From: Toxorhynchites rutilus septentrionalis
Taxonomy: Eukaryota > Arthropoda > Insecta > Diptera > Culicidae
Direction: 5' to 3'
DNA length: 64,000 nucleotides
NCBI RefSeq assembly: GCF_029784135.1
Contig: NC_073745.1
Span: 308,960,834 to 309,024,833, forward strand
Shown: positions 34,735 through 46,159 of the stretch, one piece after another
How positions within the stretch are numbered: position 1 is the first letter of the stretch
How the letters are laid out: the number at the start of each line of letters is the position of its first letter
Notes under the pieces: model-generated
The model's input: the letters and a program-made list of their open reading frames with translations, nothing else
Databases searched by the model: none
What the model was told of the DNA's origin: nothing
Made by a program: the position numbers and the translations under genes

Positions 34735-36855
34735 ACATACCACGTGGACAGAAAAAGCATGATTTTAGACACCCCCCTCCCCCTCCGTGGACAAGCGTGG
34801 ACATTTCTTATACCCCTCACCCTGTTGTCCACGTGGACATTCCTCCGGTTTTGAGGAAAAAATCAAGAAATTCTATTTTTTCGCTTAAATTTCATTACAA
34901 GTTTGTTTCTATTTTCTATTCCATATGTTTATTGATAAAAATTATAGCCTTACCAATGGTAACGATTTGTCTTGAAATCTTCGATGTTTTTCAACATTGT
35001 CCGGGAGCTCATTATTTTCTTCCGAATTCCATTCACGTTATCTCCATATCCATTTTAAAATACCCTCTGTGAGCTTATTCTCGAGTATTTTATTAAAGCT
35101 GGCTGGCTGCTTGAGTTTTCAAAAAATCAGACAATGAAATCAACCACTTTGTTTGAAAACAGAATTTTCTCGTCTAAACATCAATGACTTTCGCTTTTAC
35201 AGGTTCGGTAGTACCTGATGGCTATAATGAACCTAGTAAAAACAAAACATCTGCAGTATCATCGTGATCGATGATTCCGTTGACCTACAACCCTTAATTG
35301 TAAAATCATGCTGAATATTGTCCTGAAAAATTCATGCCGATTCTAAGGAAAAAAACCAAAAGCATATTTTTGTAGGCATACATCTTTTCGATCATAGATG
35401 CACCGTTTTTTCCTGAATATTTCAGCATCCTTCATGCAACTTGAGAATTCCATCCTCTGGTTCTGGATCGTTGATTTTCATACGTTCAGCTGCTAGCAGT
35501 ACTTGTTGGAATTCATCGAAACTAGTTGCTTGGTAGAAGCTCATGATACAGATTTTCTTCCAGTCCTACCAGACCCAGCCATAACTTTCTTCAAGCGAAA
35601 GCCTGCTTCGGGGTTCCATTCACTTGCTAAGATTTTTTTTAACTCAACATTCTTGTAAATGATTTGCCCTTTACAATTCGCTACAAATATGAATTTTCGT
35701 CGCGTTTATGAAACGAATCGCAGATTGAGATAAGTCCCTTCAAGTGTTTTTCGGTAAAATAAACCCTTATTCCTGAATCCGGTCGGATTTGAAATTAGCA
35801 CAATGTTGCGTTCTTTAAGAGGGTATTTGAAAAAAAATCATTTTTTTTTCTTCATATTTCTCTAATTCAGACATTTAAGAATATACCATAGAAGAGACTT
35901 TTTGGAAATCTCATTATTTACCAAGTTATAGCAATTTTAGTGATGCGATATCTTATCTAGTACGGCTATAACAATTAACTTCAAACGCGTTTTTCTTGAA
36001 ATATGTTTTTCAAACTGGTTTACACGATATCTCAAGTTCTACTTATCCGATCTATGTTTATATGAATACAATCTGTATGTATCTTTCTATCGCATGAACC
36101 TATAAAAAATTTCGTAACTTTACTATTTTAAAAATATCAAGAAACCTTAAAAAAAGTTTTTAACAGCATTTTTTTCCTTCAAATTTCCGCCATTTTATCA
36201 AAAAACACATTTTTGACTTGTCCGAGGTTCATACGATAGTGGCATCTTTACTGATTCAGAATCTGTTCGATTTGTTTGTTTCAGAGAACCAGAAGTGCTG
36301 GAATCTTGTACGCCATGACACAACTTTTTTTGAACCCCTTCACTCGATCAGCTTCTAATTATGGATATATATTTTTCCGTTCAATTTTTGTTTTATTGAT
36401 ATAACAAATAATGATATAATGGATGGTAAAAATATTCTTTGTTTGACTTTTTCGGAGCTCGAACAAACGTCCGAAATTCGTGTCTCTATCCCCCTTAATC
36501 TGATCGAGTCAAGTCCTATCGGATTGTACAAATATGGCAACCTTGAAATCTGTAGTGAATCTACTAATTCATGTGCATGAAAGATTAATCTTTTCTTTTA
36601 ATTAATCAGCAGTAGCAGCATGAACTTTCCAGACAACTCAAAAAAAGTGTATTACAAAAATTACCAGACATCAATGAAGAACAACATCATTGCAAGAAAA
36701 ATATCTCCAGAGATACGGCCCGTACACTCATGGAAGAATTTGTTTTTCGTTTCAATGTTCAGAAATCCTTGGGAGTTCTCGAAAACAAACCAAACAGTTT
36801 TGCCATCAAGAGCAAAAGCTGAATTCAACCCACACTTAAGTCGTGATTTTTAATA

Positions 36856-38119
36856 AAGGGTGTGTCACATCAAATTGCATCACGGAAAAAACGCTGTAGA
36901 AATTCGCCCAGTAGACCGATCCTTTTGAAAATTTTAGACAGTAAAATAAAAACTATTAAACAACTTTTGGCATTTTCTTTTTATTCATACTTCGAGCCCA
37001 AGCCCGTATGCTCGCACCTTCCTCTTTACCCCATCCATAAGGTTCTGTACAACGTCAGGTTGTAGTTTTTTTTTAACAGAAATCCATTTTCTCTTGAAGT
37101 TCGCCTCCGATTTGACAACTTTTGGGTTCTTCCGGAGGTCCTGCTTCATAATCGCCCAATATTTCTCTATTGGGCGAAGCTCCGGCGCGTTGGGCGGGTT
37201 CATTTCCTTTGGCACGAAGGTGACCCCGTTGGCTTCGTTCCACTCCAACACGTCCTTTGAATAGTGGCACGAAGCGAGATCCGGCCAGAAGATGGTCGGG
37301 CCCTCGTGCTGCTTCAATAGTGGTAGTAAGCGCTTGCCGTGTCGGTCATCACGAAGGGGGCGCTCCGCTTTCCGCAAGAGCAGATCGCTTGCCACACCAT
37401 GTACTTTTTGGCAAACTTGGATAGTTTCTGCTTGCGAATCTCCTCCGGAACGCTGAATTTGTCCTCTGCGGAGAAGAACAACAGGGCCGGCAGCTGACGA
37501 AAGTCCGCTTTGACGTAGGTTTCGTCGTCCATTACCAGGCAACGCGGCTTCGTCAGCATTTCGGTGTACAGCTTCCGGGCTCGCGTCTTCCCCACCATGT
37601 TTTGCCTTTCGTCGCGGTTAGGAGCCTTCTGAACCTTGTATATACGCAGGCCCTCCCGCTGCTTGGTCCGCTGGACGAATGAACTTGACAAATTCAGCTT
37701 ATTGGCGACATCCCGGACCGAACTTCTCGGATCACGTCTAAACTGCTTAACTACGCGCTTGTGATCTTTTTCACTGACGGAGCATCCATTTTTGCCGTTC
37801 TTCACCTTCCGGTCGATGGTTAGGTTCTCGAAGTATCGTTTTAGTACTCTGCTGACCGTGGATTGGACGATTCCCAGCATCTTACCGATGTCCCGATGTG
37901 ACAACTCCGGATTCTCGAAATGAGTGCACAGGATTAATTCACGACGCTCTTTTTCGTTCGACGACATTTTTCTAAATTTACGAAAAATTGACAATGAAGC
38001 ATGGCCAACGTGATCTATACACTCTTATCTGATTATAAGCGAAAGCTGAAGATATAATTCCTAAAAATTAAATTTCTACAGCGTTTTTTCCGTGATGCAA
38101 TTTGATGTGACACACCCTT
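36856..38119 (-). mobile_element. Tc1/mariner element of the DD37E type
   Basis: Inverted repeats of about 45 bp start AAGGGTGTGTCACATCAAAT at both ends. TA is duplicated at 36854-36855 and 38120-38121. A disrupted transposase lies on the minus strand. The element sits inside the TTA-flanked TIR element. Confidence 0.9.
36985..37967 (-). pseudogene. DD37E mariner transposase, frameshifted
   Basis: IS630/Tc1/mariner transposase that would cut and paste the surrounding element. Reading starts at ATG 37967. An N-terminal helix-turn-helix pair (LSHRDIGKMLGIVQSTVSRV and SVRDVANKLNLSSSFVQRT) precedes the catalytic domain. The first acid is in VMDDETYVKADF, the second in FWPDLASCHYS, and the Glu in PIEKYW; 37 residues separate the last two, hence DD37E. 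Around 37315-37335 the frame changes and a short conserved stretch is missing, between the SAPFVMTDT and KRLLPLLKQHEG segments. The product would be truncated after the first catalytic acid. DD37E mariners are known from mosquitoes. Confidence 0.88.
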
Positions 38120-38553
38120 TACTACACAAAATCCAACATTCTTTGTGTTGTTGGGTGTCTTTATGCTGGCGGATATAATGGTCCTCAATTAGCGATTGGA
38201 ATAAATTGGATCCTAGTTCATGTGCGTTGCCTTCAGAATATACATTTCAGGGAAGAGGTTCAGTCATATGAAAAAATATGGATGTTTGACCGAGCAGCAC
38301 TCTCAGGCAGTTCAGTATTTTTATTGATGAATACTGAGTACTCAGGGCGGGCGTGAAGTTCAAAAAATCGTGTAAATACAAAACAGATCTCATTCAATTT
38401 TGACTTCTAACTTGAATGTTCTACTTTAAAAAATACTTAACGTTTCCACGTGGACAATATCAAAACCCCGTCCCCCCTCACCGTGGACAAGCGTGGACAT
38501 ATTCGTAACCCCTACCCCCCCTAAAGTTATCCACGTGGTATGTGGACAGCCCC

Positions 38554-40700
38554 TTAGTATAAACAGAAGTCGTCATCCATGCTCTAGGAAAGGATTGATG
38601 GAAAACTCCATGTATTGCGGCACTGTATAGATGTAACGAACATTGTTTTGTATGTGCAAACAGAAAGATAAAAGGCGAAAGACGCCAAACTAATTATTTT
38701 TGTGATACAAGTTTACAAGTTTACAAAAAATAAAGTAATCTTGTTCATCTTTCATAATCTCACAAAGTTGCACATCACTGCTTTTTCAAGTAAAAATAAT
38801 TGCGACCAGCACGACGCACATGTCGAAATTTAATACGATAGCGAAGGTTTAAATTTATAAGTTCAACTAGCTGACCCGGCGAGGTTTGTCCCGCACAAAA
38901 TTGATTTGTTGATATAAATACTTTCGAACTTTCACGTTCTTTCAGAAAGCGAACGTTTGTGGCTTCAATTCCAGAACAATTAATCTTTTAATTGGCATTT
39001 GTCACTACTAGAGTCGAATAGATTTTGCAGCCTAAAAGTTCTAGAATAGAAAATAAAAATCAATCTATAATTTGCGATGACGTATGTACAATTTCGCCAT
39101 CGTCGGTGATGTGAAGCAAGCCAAGCTCGAAAGCAGTTTAAAATTTTTATTACTGTAGAAAATATCGTAATTTAGTTTTCCTTAATTTTCAAAAAAAAAT
39201 CAATTTTCCTCACCGTAACATTGATCTACGGCCAGAGAAGGATACAACAAAAGAAAGACATACCAAATCGGACAATCTTAACTCGAATTGTACGACCACA
39301 ATTTCCCGATTCATTTTCATTTTCCACCTGAAAATCCATTATCATTTACAAAATGGCGAAACATGAGTATCAATGTCGTCAAAATCAATTCCAATTGAAA
39401 AAATCAACTCCAATCGGACACACTTATAATTCTAGAATAAATGTGTAATTATATTTTTTTCGATTTCACTTTTTACTGCAGTACAAATGAGTGGCCCATT
39501 TTTTTCAAATTTTCCTTTTCTTTTTTAAATATTCTTCAAAGTCTTCTATCATTCTAATTTGAGTGGAGACAGACTCAACGATATACATACGACTCGAATC
39601 TGATCAGCCGTTCTCTTGTGATGATGAGTTATATACTGCGTTCCACAACTATAGAACCACTCAATTTTTCTGAGTTTCCAGAGATATGTAAGAAGTCGGT
39701 TGAATTGAAGTATATGGGGTACTATATAATAACCATCTTCATTTATAAGCCTGGTGATTTGAATTTTATTGTTATGTTCAGCGGTTTTTTTTTCGTTCTG
39801 TCAATTACTATTGTTTACAACTCGGTCCGGTTATATAGTCGAATAGTGGTTAACTTTAAACTCCATGTTAAATGTGAACACCTCCGTGAGAAACCAAAAT
39901 ATGAAAATCGCTCATGCAGTTAGAAATAAAGCATACTATCTCCGTGATTTCAACGATTTCAATCCTCGCAAATGAAATGTTGGTAAACAAATGACGCCAT
40001 ATTGATTTTGATTTTTGGATAGCCTATATTCAATTGATGTCTAACCCCTGATCTGAACCAGGCCTTATTGAAAATATTTTCCTCAAACCATCAAACTGCC
40101 GGCTGCAAAGTCACGAGAAGAAAAACTACAAAAAATATCATTGATATCAAGCCATAAAAAATATTGGATCGGTGTTTTGAAAAATCTGTAAATCTGTCTG
40201 ACAAACCTAAAAAATCTGTAATCTGTAGCTACAGATTCTTGGTTTCAAAAAGTCTGAAAAATATGTATGATATGTAGATTATTCTGTAGATATGGTAATA
40301 TGATAAATATGTAGATTATTCTGTAGATATGGTAAACCTGGTGCATTTACGGTGGATTGAACATGAACATTTTTTTTCTGTGATTTTGTTGCGAAAGAGG
40401 CGAGTAGGGATTTGGAATGGAACTTACGATCGTACTCTTATGACTGCATAAGTGATGAGAGACACGAGAATTTAAGTTGCTTCTAAAATAAAACAACGAA
40501 TATCATGAAATATATTATTCAAAATGCATTTTTTATGTCACATTGAACAAAACAAATGCTTTTCTTTAGTAACTCTCATTCGCGATCCTGTCAGAAAATA
40601 ATCTCAATTGAAAGACTATAAATATCCTTCAACCGCTCCTCGCACATAAAGTTTTCGTTAAAACCATAAATACAAATCCATTCTTCTCGTGTTACCACAT
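38554..40700. other. Repeat-rich, no confident gene
   Basis: TAGCTGACCCGGCGAGGTTT at 38869 is a sequence widely repeated in insect genomes, and the following 700 bp appear to belong to it. A 101-codon frame at 39618-39923 starts within repeat-like sequence and has no domain. AAATCTGTA-rich repeats lie at 40170-40330. Confidence 0.4.
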
Positions 40701-40708
40701 GGGTGCTA

Positions 40709-40921
40709 TCATCGACCGCTGAACACAAAACTCAGAAAGGATTCTTCCGAATATGCTTCCCGTTGTTGTTCCAGAACCATCCGCGTCCTGACTAGTTGCA
40801 ACAATAGCCTCAATATTACACCAACAACTATCACGATAAGGATAAAACTAAACAGCAGTAGAAAATCCAATGCGTACACGTCCGTATCATCTGCCTCTTT
40901 CACCACGATATCATCCACCAT
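40709..40921 (-). CDS. Possible small single-pass membrane protein (70 residues)
   Basis: I do not recognise a family. The minus-strand frame from ATG 40921 to TGA 40709 encodes an acidic N-terminus (MVDDIVVKEADDTDVY). A 26-28-residue hydrophobic helix, LDFLLLFSFILIVIVVGVIL, follows, then a short basic/Gln-rich tail (RTRMVLEQQREAY). That layout fits an N-out single-pass membrane micropeptide. Upstream on the same strand, about 250 bp away, a TATATAGT-like element (41165-41185) could be a TATA box. No splice sites were assigned. It could be a chance frame: there is no homologue to lean on and the plus strand is also open across it. Confidence 0.4.
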   Translation of the reverse strand: MVDDIVVKEADDTDVYALDFLLLFSFILIVIVVGVILRLLLQLVRTRMVLEQQREAYSEESFLSFVFSGR

Positions 40922-40999
40922 GACTATTGTCACCCCTAACGAGGGAGATTTTGTATGTTAGGATTGACGAGAATACCCATCGAAATATTATAATTACCA

Positions 41000-42262
41000 G
41001 TTTCTGGATTCCGACATAACCTCCGTTACGATCGAACTAAGTCAAACGCACCATCTCATATACCTTCCAATCTGATCTTGAAAAGCTCGGACACTAGAGA
41101 GCGGGGCTAAACAAAATCTTGAGTGCCGTTGTTGTCGGCTTAAAGTATCGTCGCACCAATTACTAACTATATAGTATATATAGATTAAATTATCGCCTTT
41201 TATCTCGCGGTGTGCGGTCCACTACCCATATGTCACGTCTGAATGATGACACCACTGCTGTACACACTTTATCGGCGTGAGAGATTCTACTTGTGACCGA
41301 CTCAATTAGCATCATTGACTTCCCCAATGGAAGTAAACGACAAAATTTAAACCTTAAACGTGCGCGCGGTTCAGTACCGATACATCGCTCATGCTACCGT
41401 GACAGTATTTGATAGACCATGTTGATTGATGGATGTTTATCTGCTTAAATTTTATGTTCAACGCTGGAAATTGATTGTGATGTCTGATTCGAGAACACAG
41501 CGAGAATGATAATGATAAGTAGTCACGTGTCACGTCTATTTCAATGGTCTCCTTCGTAAAAATCGTTGTTTGTGATTGTGGTTCTTAAGTACTATCATAC
41601 AATCTACTATCTAATGAATGTTGCCTACGATGGAATAAATGCAACCATGTACTTTCAACCATCTCGGGATGTTTTCGGAGATTCTATTTCATAATAGATC
41701 ATAAGTAGTGGGGGTAAGTGGGGGTTATTTGGACGTACGGGGTGATTTGAAACCATCTCTCTGGGCCTGATCACGAACGTCACTTCACGGTGAAAACGAA
41801 ATGAAGTGCATATAACCTTGCATACAAATCATTTCGTTTTCATATTCAATCATATTTGACCTTCAAAATCAGCCATATGGTTTGACGACACATTATATCC
41901 GGGAAATTACATTTGGTATGGCCGAAGAAAATGAGCTTACTCATTCGTTCAATCTCAAAACTCGCTAAGCCAGAAGAGGTTTGGCGGATCATGAAGCGCC
42001 CACAATGTCACATTCAACAATCATTGTCACCGAATATCTAGGGTATGCTACATGTTGGTAACGCCATCCTTTTGTACCACAACATTTAGTAGCTGAAAAA
42101 GACATTGTATGGTCTCAATGCAATTCTTCTGGCCAAGACATCTTCTTCCAGCATGAGTCAACAGTCATTCGGGCCCTCTCGTTGCTAACTGTTTTAACGA
42201 AGCTCCGTTCTCATTCCATTCTTCGCCGTCATATGGACTTTACGGCAAATTGAAGTGACTCC
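41000..42262. other. No gene recognised
   Basis: Contains only a partial copy (41764-41842) of the foldback repeat seen at 9927-10021. Confidence 0.4.
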
Positions 42263-42995
42263 CAGGGATGCCAGGCGATTTTTTTCAAATGTCTTCACAT
42301 GGTACGAAAAACTATCTTCAAATGTCTTCATCATCATAACGGAGGAAACTAAAATTCTAAAACGTAATTTACTTTTGAACAAAGTTTGATAGCTTTTTCG
42401 ATGTTTATTCTAATTGGGATTGTTATATAGCGCTTTTTATTAAACTTACCTTGAGGTTTTTAAATTTATTTTAATAAATGTGAACAAAGGATATATTGCG
42501 CAACTGCGAACTGAATTTTATGAGTTTAGAAATGATAATTGGCTTGATAAACCGTTCACTGAGTAAATATAGCCCCAGTTATTCCACGAAATGGCACTCA
42601 ATTAGTTTATTTAAGATTTGAAGTTTTGATTGTAATTCAAACCATATCCATAAAACTAATTAGTGAGACGGTATGTAACCAGAAAACCTTCGATTTGTGA
42701 AGTGATCGTTGGAAGGTTCTAGGTTAATCTATTGTAAAATACAGACCCAAAATAATAGAAATACAATGCAGCTAATGTCTTCGAGAAACAATATGTGCGA
42801 AGACCGCTTGAGGTTCTCCAGAATTTGAAATAAAAGTCGCTTTGTTGTTGAATACATTCGTACCACGTACGTTATCATACTGAAATGTCTTCAAATATTT
42901 CATAATGTCTTCAAAATGTCATCACAAAATCAAATGTCTTCACAGTAAGTCAAATGTCTTCAAAATGAAGCCTGTCTTCAAACCTGGCATTCCTA
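42263..42995. mobile_element. Non-autonomous hAT-like element, 733 bp
   Basis: Begins CAGGGATGCCAGG and ends with the inverted CCTGGCATTCCTA. An exact 8-bp duplication GTGACTCC lies at 42255-42262 and 42996-43003, as hAT transposases make. Subterminal repeats AAATGTCTTCA occur many times near both ends and may be transposase binding sites. Confidence 0.85.
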
Positions 42996-43471
42996 GTGAC
43001 TCCCCCAGATTGAATTCGTTTCTCTCTCTCTCATGTATCATGTATGTATGTATCAACGTGAATGAAATACCAAGTTTATTACACACACACTTCAATTCAA
43101 AGACATGTTGTCATGTTGAAATTATTGTTTGCTTTCTTCTTTGTCTACCAGTACACGAAAAAAAGCGGGGAATTATATACCTGGTATCAGTCTTCAGAAA
43201 ACAAACGCAGCGCTGCGCTTGAGTTTAATTTTCATCAGCGCGCGCTCAAAGAAAACTCGTATTCTCTCTTGGTGCGAAGAGCACAAAATTCATAAGCACG
43301 ACAGCGCAAAATATACCCAGCGCAGAATTCAGATACTGAACATTTCTTCTCATTTGTGCGATACGCGTCTCATTCTATACACACACACATACACATCAAA
43401 TTCTAGCGCCCACTTTGTCTTCGTTCGTTCTAAGCAAAGCATAAAAACAACAGCGCGGCCCCATTTGAACA
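42996..43471. other. No gene recognised
   Basis: Low-complexity TC and CA stretches (TCTCTCTCTC, ACACACACAC). Left flank of the LTR retrotransposon. Confidence 0.4.
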
Positions 43472-43643
43472 TGTAGGATCTGGCATCACTGCAAGAGTGG
43501 TGAGAAAATGTATAGACACCTGAAGCGAAGAAAGAGGGGAGAATCGAGTGAGAGTTCGGACACGAAGGTCGTGAAAAGATTACGCTCTGTGGATAATCCA
43601 ATAAAAAGTTAATAAAAAAGATTGAGGTGTTTTTAATTCTACA
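43472..43643 (+). repeat. Left LTR
   Basis: 172 bp, TGTAGGATCTGG ... AATTCTACA. It contains AATAAAAAG-type poly(A) signals near its end (CCAATAAAAAGTTAATAAAA). Confidence 0.92.
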
Positions 43644-44137
43644 AATTGGCGACGAGAAGAAAAAAAAACCAGAGTAAGTTGTGAGGATAAAATTTATAGT
43701 ACAAAATGTTCGGGAAACAATTTTTTTCATTGTTCCGGAGGTAGCTTTCTGAAATGCCAAGATGGCGAAGATGGTGTTCTGCAAATTTTTCTTTGTTCTT
43801 TTGTTTTTCGTGGAAAGGAAAATTAGGCTTTGATGCTTGCTGAAAAAAAAAAAAAAAAAAAACATTGCCGCTGTAAGAAAACAAAAACAAGGTGTCGTTT
43901 ATTGCTGCTTACATGTGTATATGCGGGAAGGATTGTTTTTGTGTATTATGACGTAAACTGCTGCGCGAATGTATTGACGTTTTTTTTCTGAAATGTGAAT
44001 GGTTTGGTGAAATATATTCAAGGATTCGATGGATGATCTATTCAAACAGCATTACTCGTGCGTGAATGTAACTTCTATGAAATTCGCAAGGAGCGATGAA
44101 TTTGTATAAGGCAAAGAAAACTTCTGAGAGGTGAGAG

Positions 44138-44346
44138 ATTCGCAAGGGGCGAATGATTTGCATGAGGCAAATATGATTCACAAGGGGTGAGAAAGATTCG
44201 CAATGAGCGAATAATTTGCATGGGGCAAATATGACTCACATGGGGTGAGTGAGATTCGCAAGGGGCGAATAATTTGCATGGGGCAAATATGACTCACAAG
44301 GGGTGAGTGAGATTCGCAATGGGTGAATGATTTGCATGGGGCAGAA
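44138..44346 (+). repeat. Array of eleven regularly spaced small hairpins in the retrotransposon leader
   Basis: Seventeen-base palindromes start at 44138, 44156, 44176, 44196, 44214, 44234, 44254, 44272, 44292, 44312 and 44330. Spacings repeat 18-20-20, a 58-bp period. Each is a 6-bp stem around a 5-base loop, mostly AAGGG or ATGGG. Three stem types alternate in order: ATTCGC/GCGAAT, ATTTGC/GCAAAT and ACTCAC/GTGAGT. Changes keep pairing in most units, including one G-T wobble (44312). Weaker copies lie at 44082-44130. Confidence 0.85.
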
Positions 44347-44449
44347 TATTTGGATAAGACGAATAAGATTCGTTTGATGTTCTAATTATGAAGATAGTTT
44401 GAGAATTAAGTTTTTTTTTGCGTATTACTGATCTTACATTTTGTTGCAG

Positions 44450-44698
44450 ATGGATGGAACCAGACCTTTACCACAGTTCCGCTGCGAGGAATTGGAAAAA
44501 TCGAAACTTCATCACGAGTGGAGAGATTGGAGAAGCAGTCTTGAAAGATATTTTGAAGCGAATGATATCACAGATCAGCATAAGAAAAGAGCTAAGCTAC
44601 TCTATTTGGGAGGCCCACAGTTGGATAAAATTTTTATGAATCTCCCGGAAGGAAATAAATTTCCGTTAGTAGCCACAGAGAAAAAGACGGGTGGGTAA
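44450..44698 (+). pseudogene. Retrotransposon gag, 5' part (interrupted)
   Basis: From ATG 44450 the frame encodes about 82 residues of a Ty3/gypsy gag N-terminus, including WRDWRSSLERYFEANDI, then KLLYLGGPQLDKIF. It runs into foreign sequence after ATEKKTG near 44690. The rest of gag resumes at about 47317 (NYYDVAIAALNNYF). The inserted element therefore splits the matrix/capsid region. Confidence 0.8.
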
Positions 44699-44862
44699 TG
44701 TCGGGGACATAACCGGAGTGACGTAGGACTATACAAAGGGGACAGCTTTTGTTAAATATATATTTTAAATATATTGTTTTATTTTCTTCTCCTACGTGAA
44801 TACCTACCTATATACCTGAAAAATGGATTAGTTTACTGTTTACTCTTTATGAATATGTTGAT

Positions 44863-44878
44863 GGTTCTGAAAAGAACC
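44863..44878 (-). terminator. Histone-type 3' stem-loop after H2A copy 1
   Basis: The minus strand reads GGTTCTTTTCAGAACC, the canonical 6-bp stem and TTTC-type loop of replication-dependent histone mRNAs, with a T-A pair in place of the usual C-G. Confidence 0.75.
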
Positions 44879-44904
44879 TTTGGTGTTGTGTTTTTGTTAT
44901 CACT

Positions 44905-45350
44905 CGATAGTCCCATCTTGTTCGGTTAAACCTTCCTGTTTAGCTATTGCGTTTGCCACAGCTTTCACAGTTGGAAAATTTCTTCCCATCCAGCTTGTGA
45001 CATATTGTTCAGTAAATTACATTTAATGCGACGTGCCGGAGAAACACTTTGCCACTCACTGAAACTAATTGTTGTCTTGATGAGCGCCGAACCGAAGCTG
45101 CTCTGTTCTTGATGCGGGTTTTCTGATTGTCGTGAGCAGTCGTTTGCAAGCCAACTCGAGCACTCCGACGGCCGAAACTCTATAATCGCTGTTAGGTATA
45201 CTGGTGCTCCGGCACCAATCCGTTCGGCCTAGTTACCCTTGCGGAGCAATCAGTGAATGCGACCAACAGTGAACTGGAGACCTGTACGGTTCGAGTGGGA
45301 CTTTGCCTTTCCCTTAACTTGTCCTCCTTTGTTACGTCCACGATGCCGAT
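44905..45350 (-). pseudogene. Histone H2A pseudogene, copy 1
   Basis: On the minus strand from about 45350 the frame reads [20 protein letters not shown], then TVGRIH, stop, LLRKGN, stop, AERIGAGAPVYLTAI. This follows the H2A N-terminal tail and first histone-fold helices residue for residue, with two in-frame stops in the first 50 codons and a frame change after it. Later parts are recognisable only in patches (VLELA, RKPA). A histone-type stem-loop follows at 44863-44878 on the same strand. Not functional. Confidence 0.85.
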
Positions 45351-45581
45351 GCCGTACAACCACACGGGTTTACGGTTTGAAAGAAAATAAGATATTTTTT
45401 TGGGGTCCGCGTGTTTTATACTCTAGCGGTACACACTCACAGGATAGAGACAAATCGGCAAACTCAGCCAGAGGGGCGAGTCCAACGAGACGAACGAATG
45501 AGCGTTAAAAGGGAGCGATGGCAAAAAAAATACATTCATTACGATTTGTTCGCTCGTTTAATTCACATGCAGGCTAAAAAG

Positions 45582-45597
45582 GGTCCTTTTCAGGATC
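45582..45597 (+). terminator. Histone-type stem-loop, plus strand
   Basis: GGTCCTTTTCAGGATC fits the histone 3' stem-loop with one G-T pair. Opposite orientation to the two H2A copies. A 100-bp segment right of it (45635-45755) is a partial duplicate of 44900-45010. Confidence 0.55.
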
Positions 45598-46122
45598 ACA
45601 AAATTATCTTCAATCTAAAGAGTTTATTGTTTTGTTATCACTCGATATCCCCATCTTGTTCGGCTAAACCTTTCTGTTCAGCGATTGCATTTGCCACTCG
45701 CCACAGCTTTCACAGTTGGAAAATTTCTTCCCATCCAGCTTGTGACTTATTTTAGAGTAAATTACATTCAATGGCAATTGAACATTTGCGATGACAGTGG
45801 TACAGTGTCGACTTTCAATGTGGGGTCATAATTTGGACCCCGAACTCTATGTTTACAAAAATGTCCAACTAAATATGTCGCATTGCAGGTCCGTCCAATT
45901 AGCTAAATGTCGAGATAAGTGTAAATTACTGTACTTTCAATCTAGAAGCAATTTAAGAATTGGTGAAAATCAATAAGCTCAGAACAACTACCAAATTCAC
46001 ATACTCATCATATCCTGGCAAACAAATTATGAAAAAATCAATTTGTGTTTTATTATTATTTTGGATATTGTTTTAGAAAGCATTGAACTGTATTTCCTAA
46101 ACTCTTCTTTGGAAGGTTTAAT

Positions 46123-46138
46123 GGCCCTGAAAAGCGCC
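46123..46138 (-). terminator. Histone-type 3' stem-loop after H2A copy 2
   Basis: The minus strand reads GGCGCTTTTCAGGGCC, a histone stem-loop with one mismatched pair, about 75 bp beyond where a full-length H2A starting at 46584 would end. Confidence 0.7.
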
Positions 46139-46159
46139 TTGTTTTATGGAATGGTTCCA

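Larger units (their letters stand above)
34735..38553. mobile_element. TTA-flanked TIR element (GGGGCTGTCCACAT ends)
   Basis: GGGGCTGTCCACATACCACG at 34735 is matched by the inverted end CCACGTGGTATGTGGACAGC, then CCC, at 38534-38553. TTA flanks both sides (34732-34734 and 38554-38556), a PIF/Harbinger-like 3-bp duplication. Subterminal CCGTGGACAAGCGTGGACAT occurs in the same direction near both ends. Inside is a mariner (36856-38119). A degenerate reading frame on the minus strand near 35500-35640 (EWNPEAGFRLKKVMAGSG) could be transposase debris, but I cannot identify it. Confidence 0.75.

Noticed and set aside
39618..39923. A 101-codon plus-strand frame with a hydrophobic stretch
   Set aside because: Begins in repeat-like sequence, has no recognisable domain and no supporting signals.
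33540..40340. A 6.8-kb element bounded by AAATCTGT-rich ends
   Set aside because: The ends share words and the outermost CCAAGGATGCCATA / TATGGTAAACCTGG are weak inverted partners, but no target duplication is visible and many other elements lie between.
43350..43865. A 171-codon minus-strand frame
   Set aside because: Overlaps the left LTR, whose copy on the right gives the same peptide at 51004-51354. It is a product of LTR sequence and a poly(A) run, not a gene.
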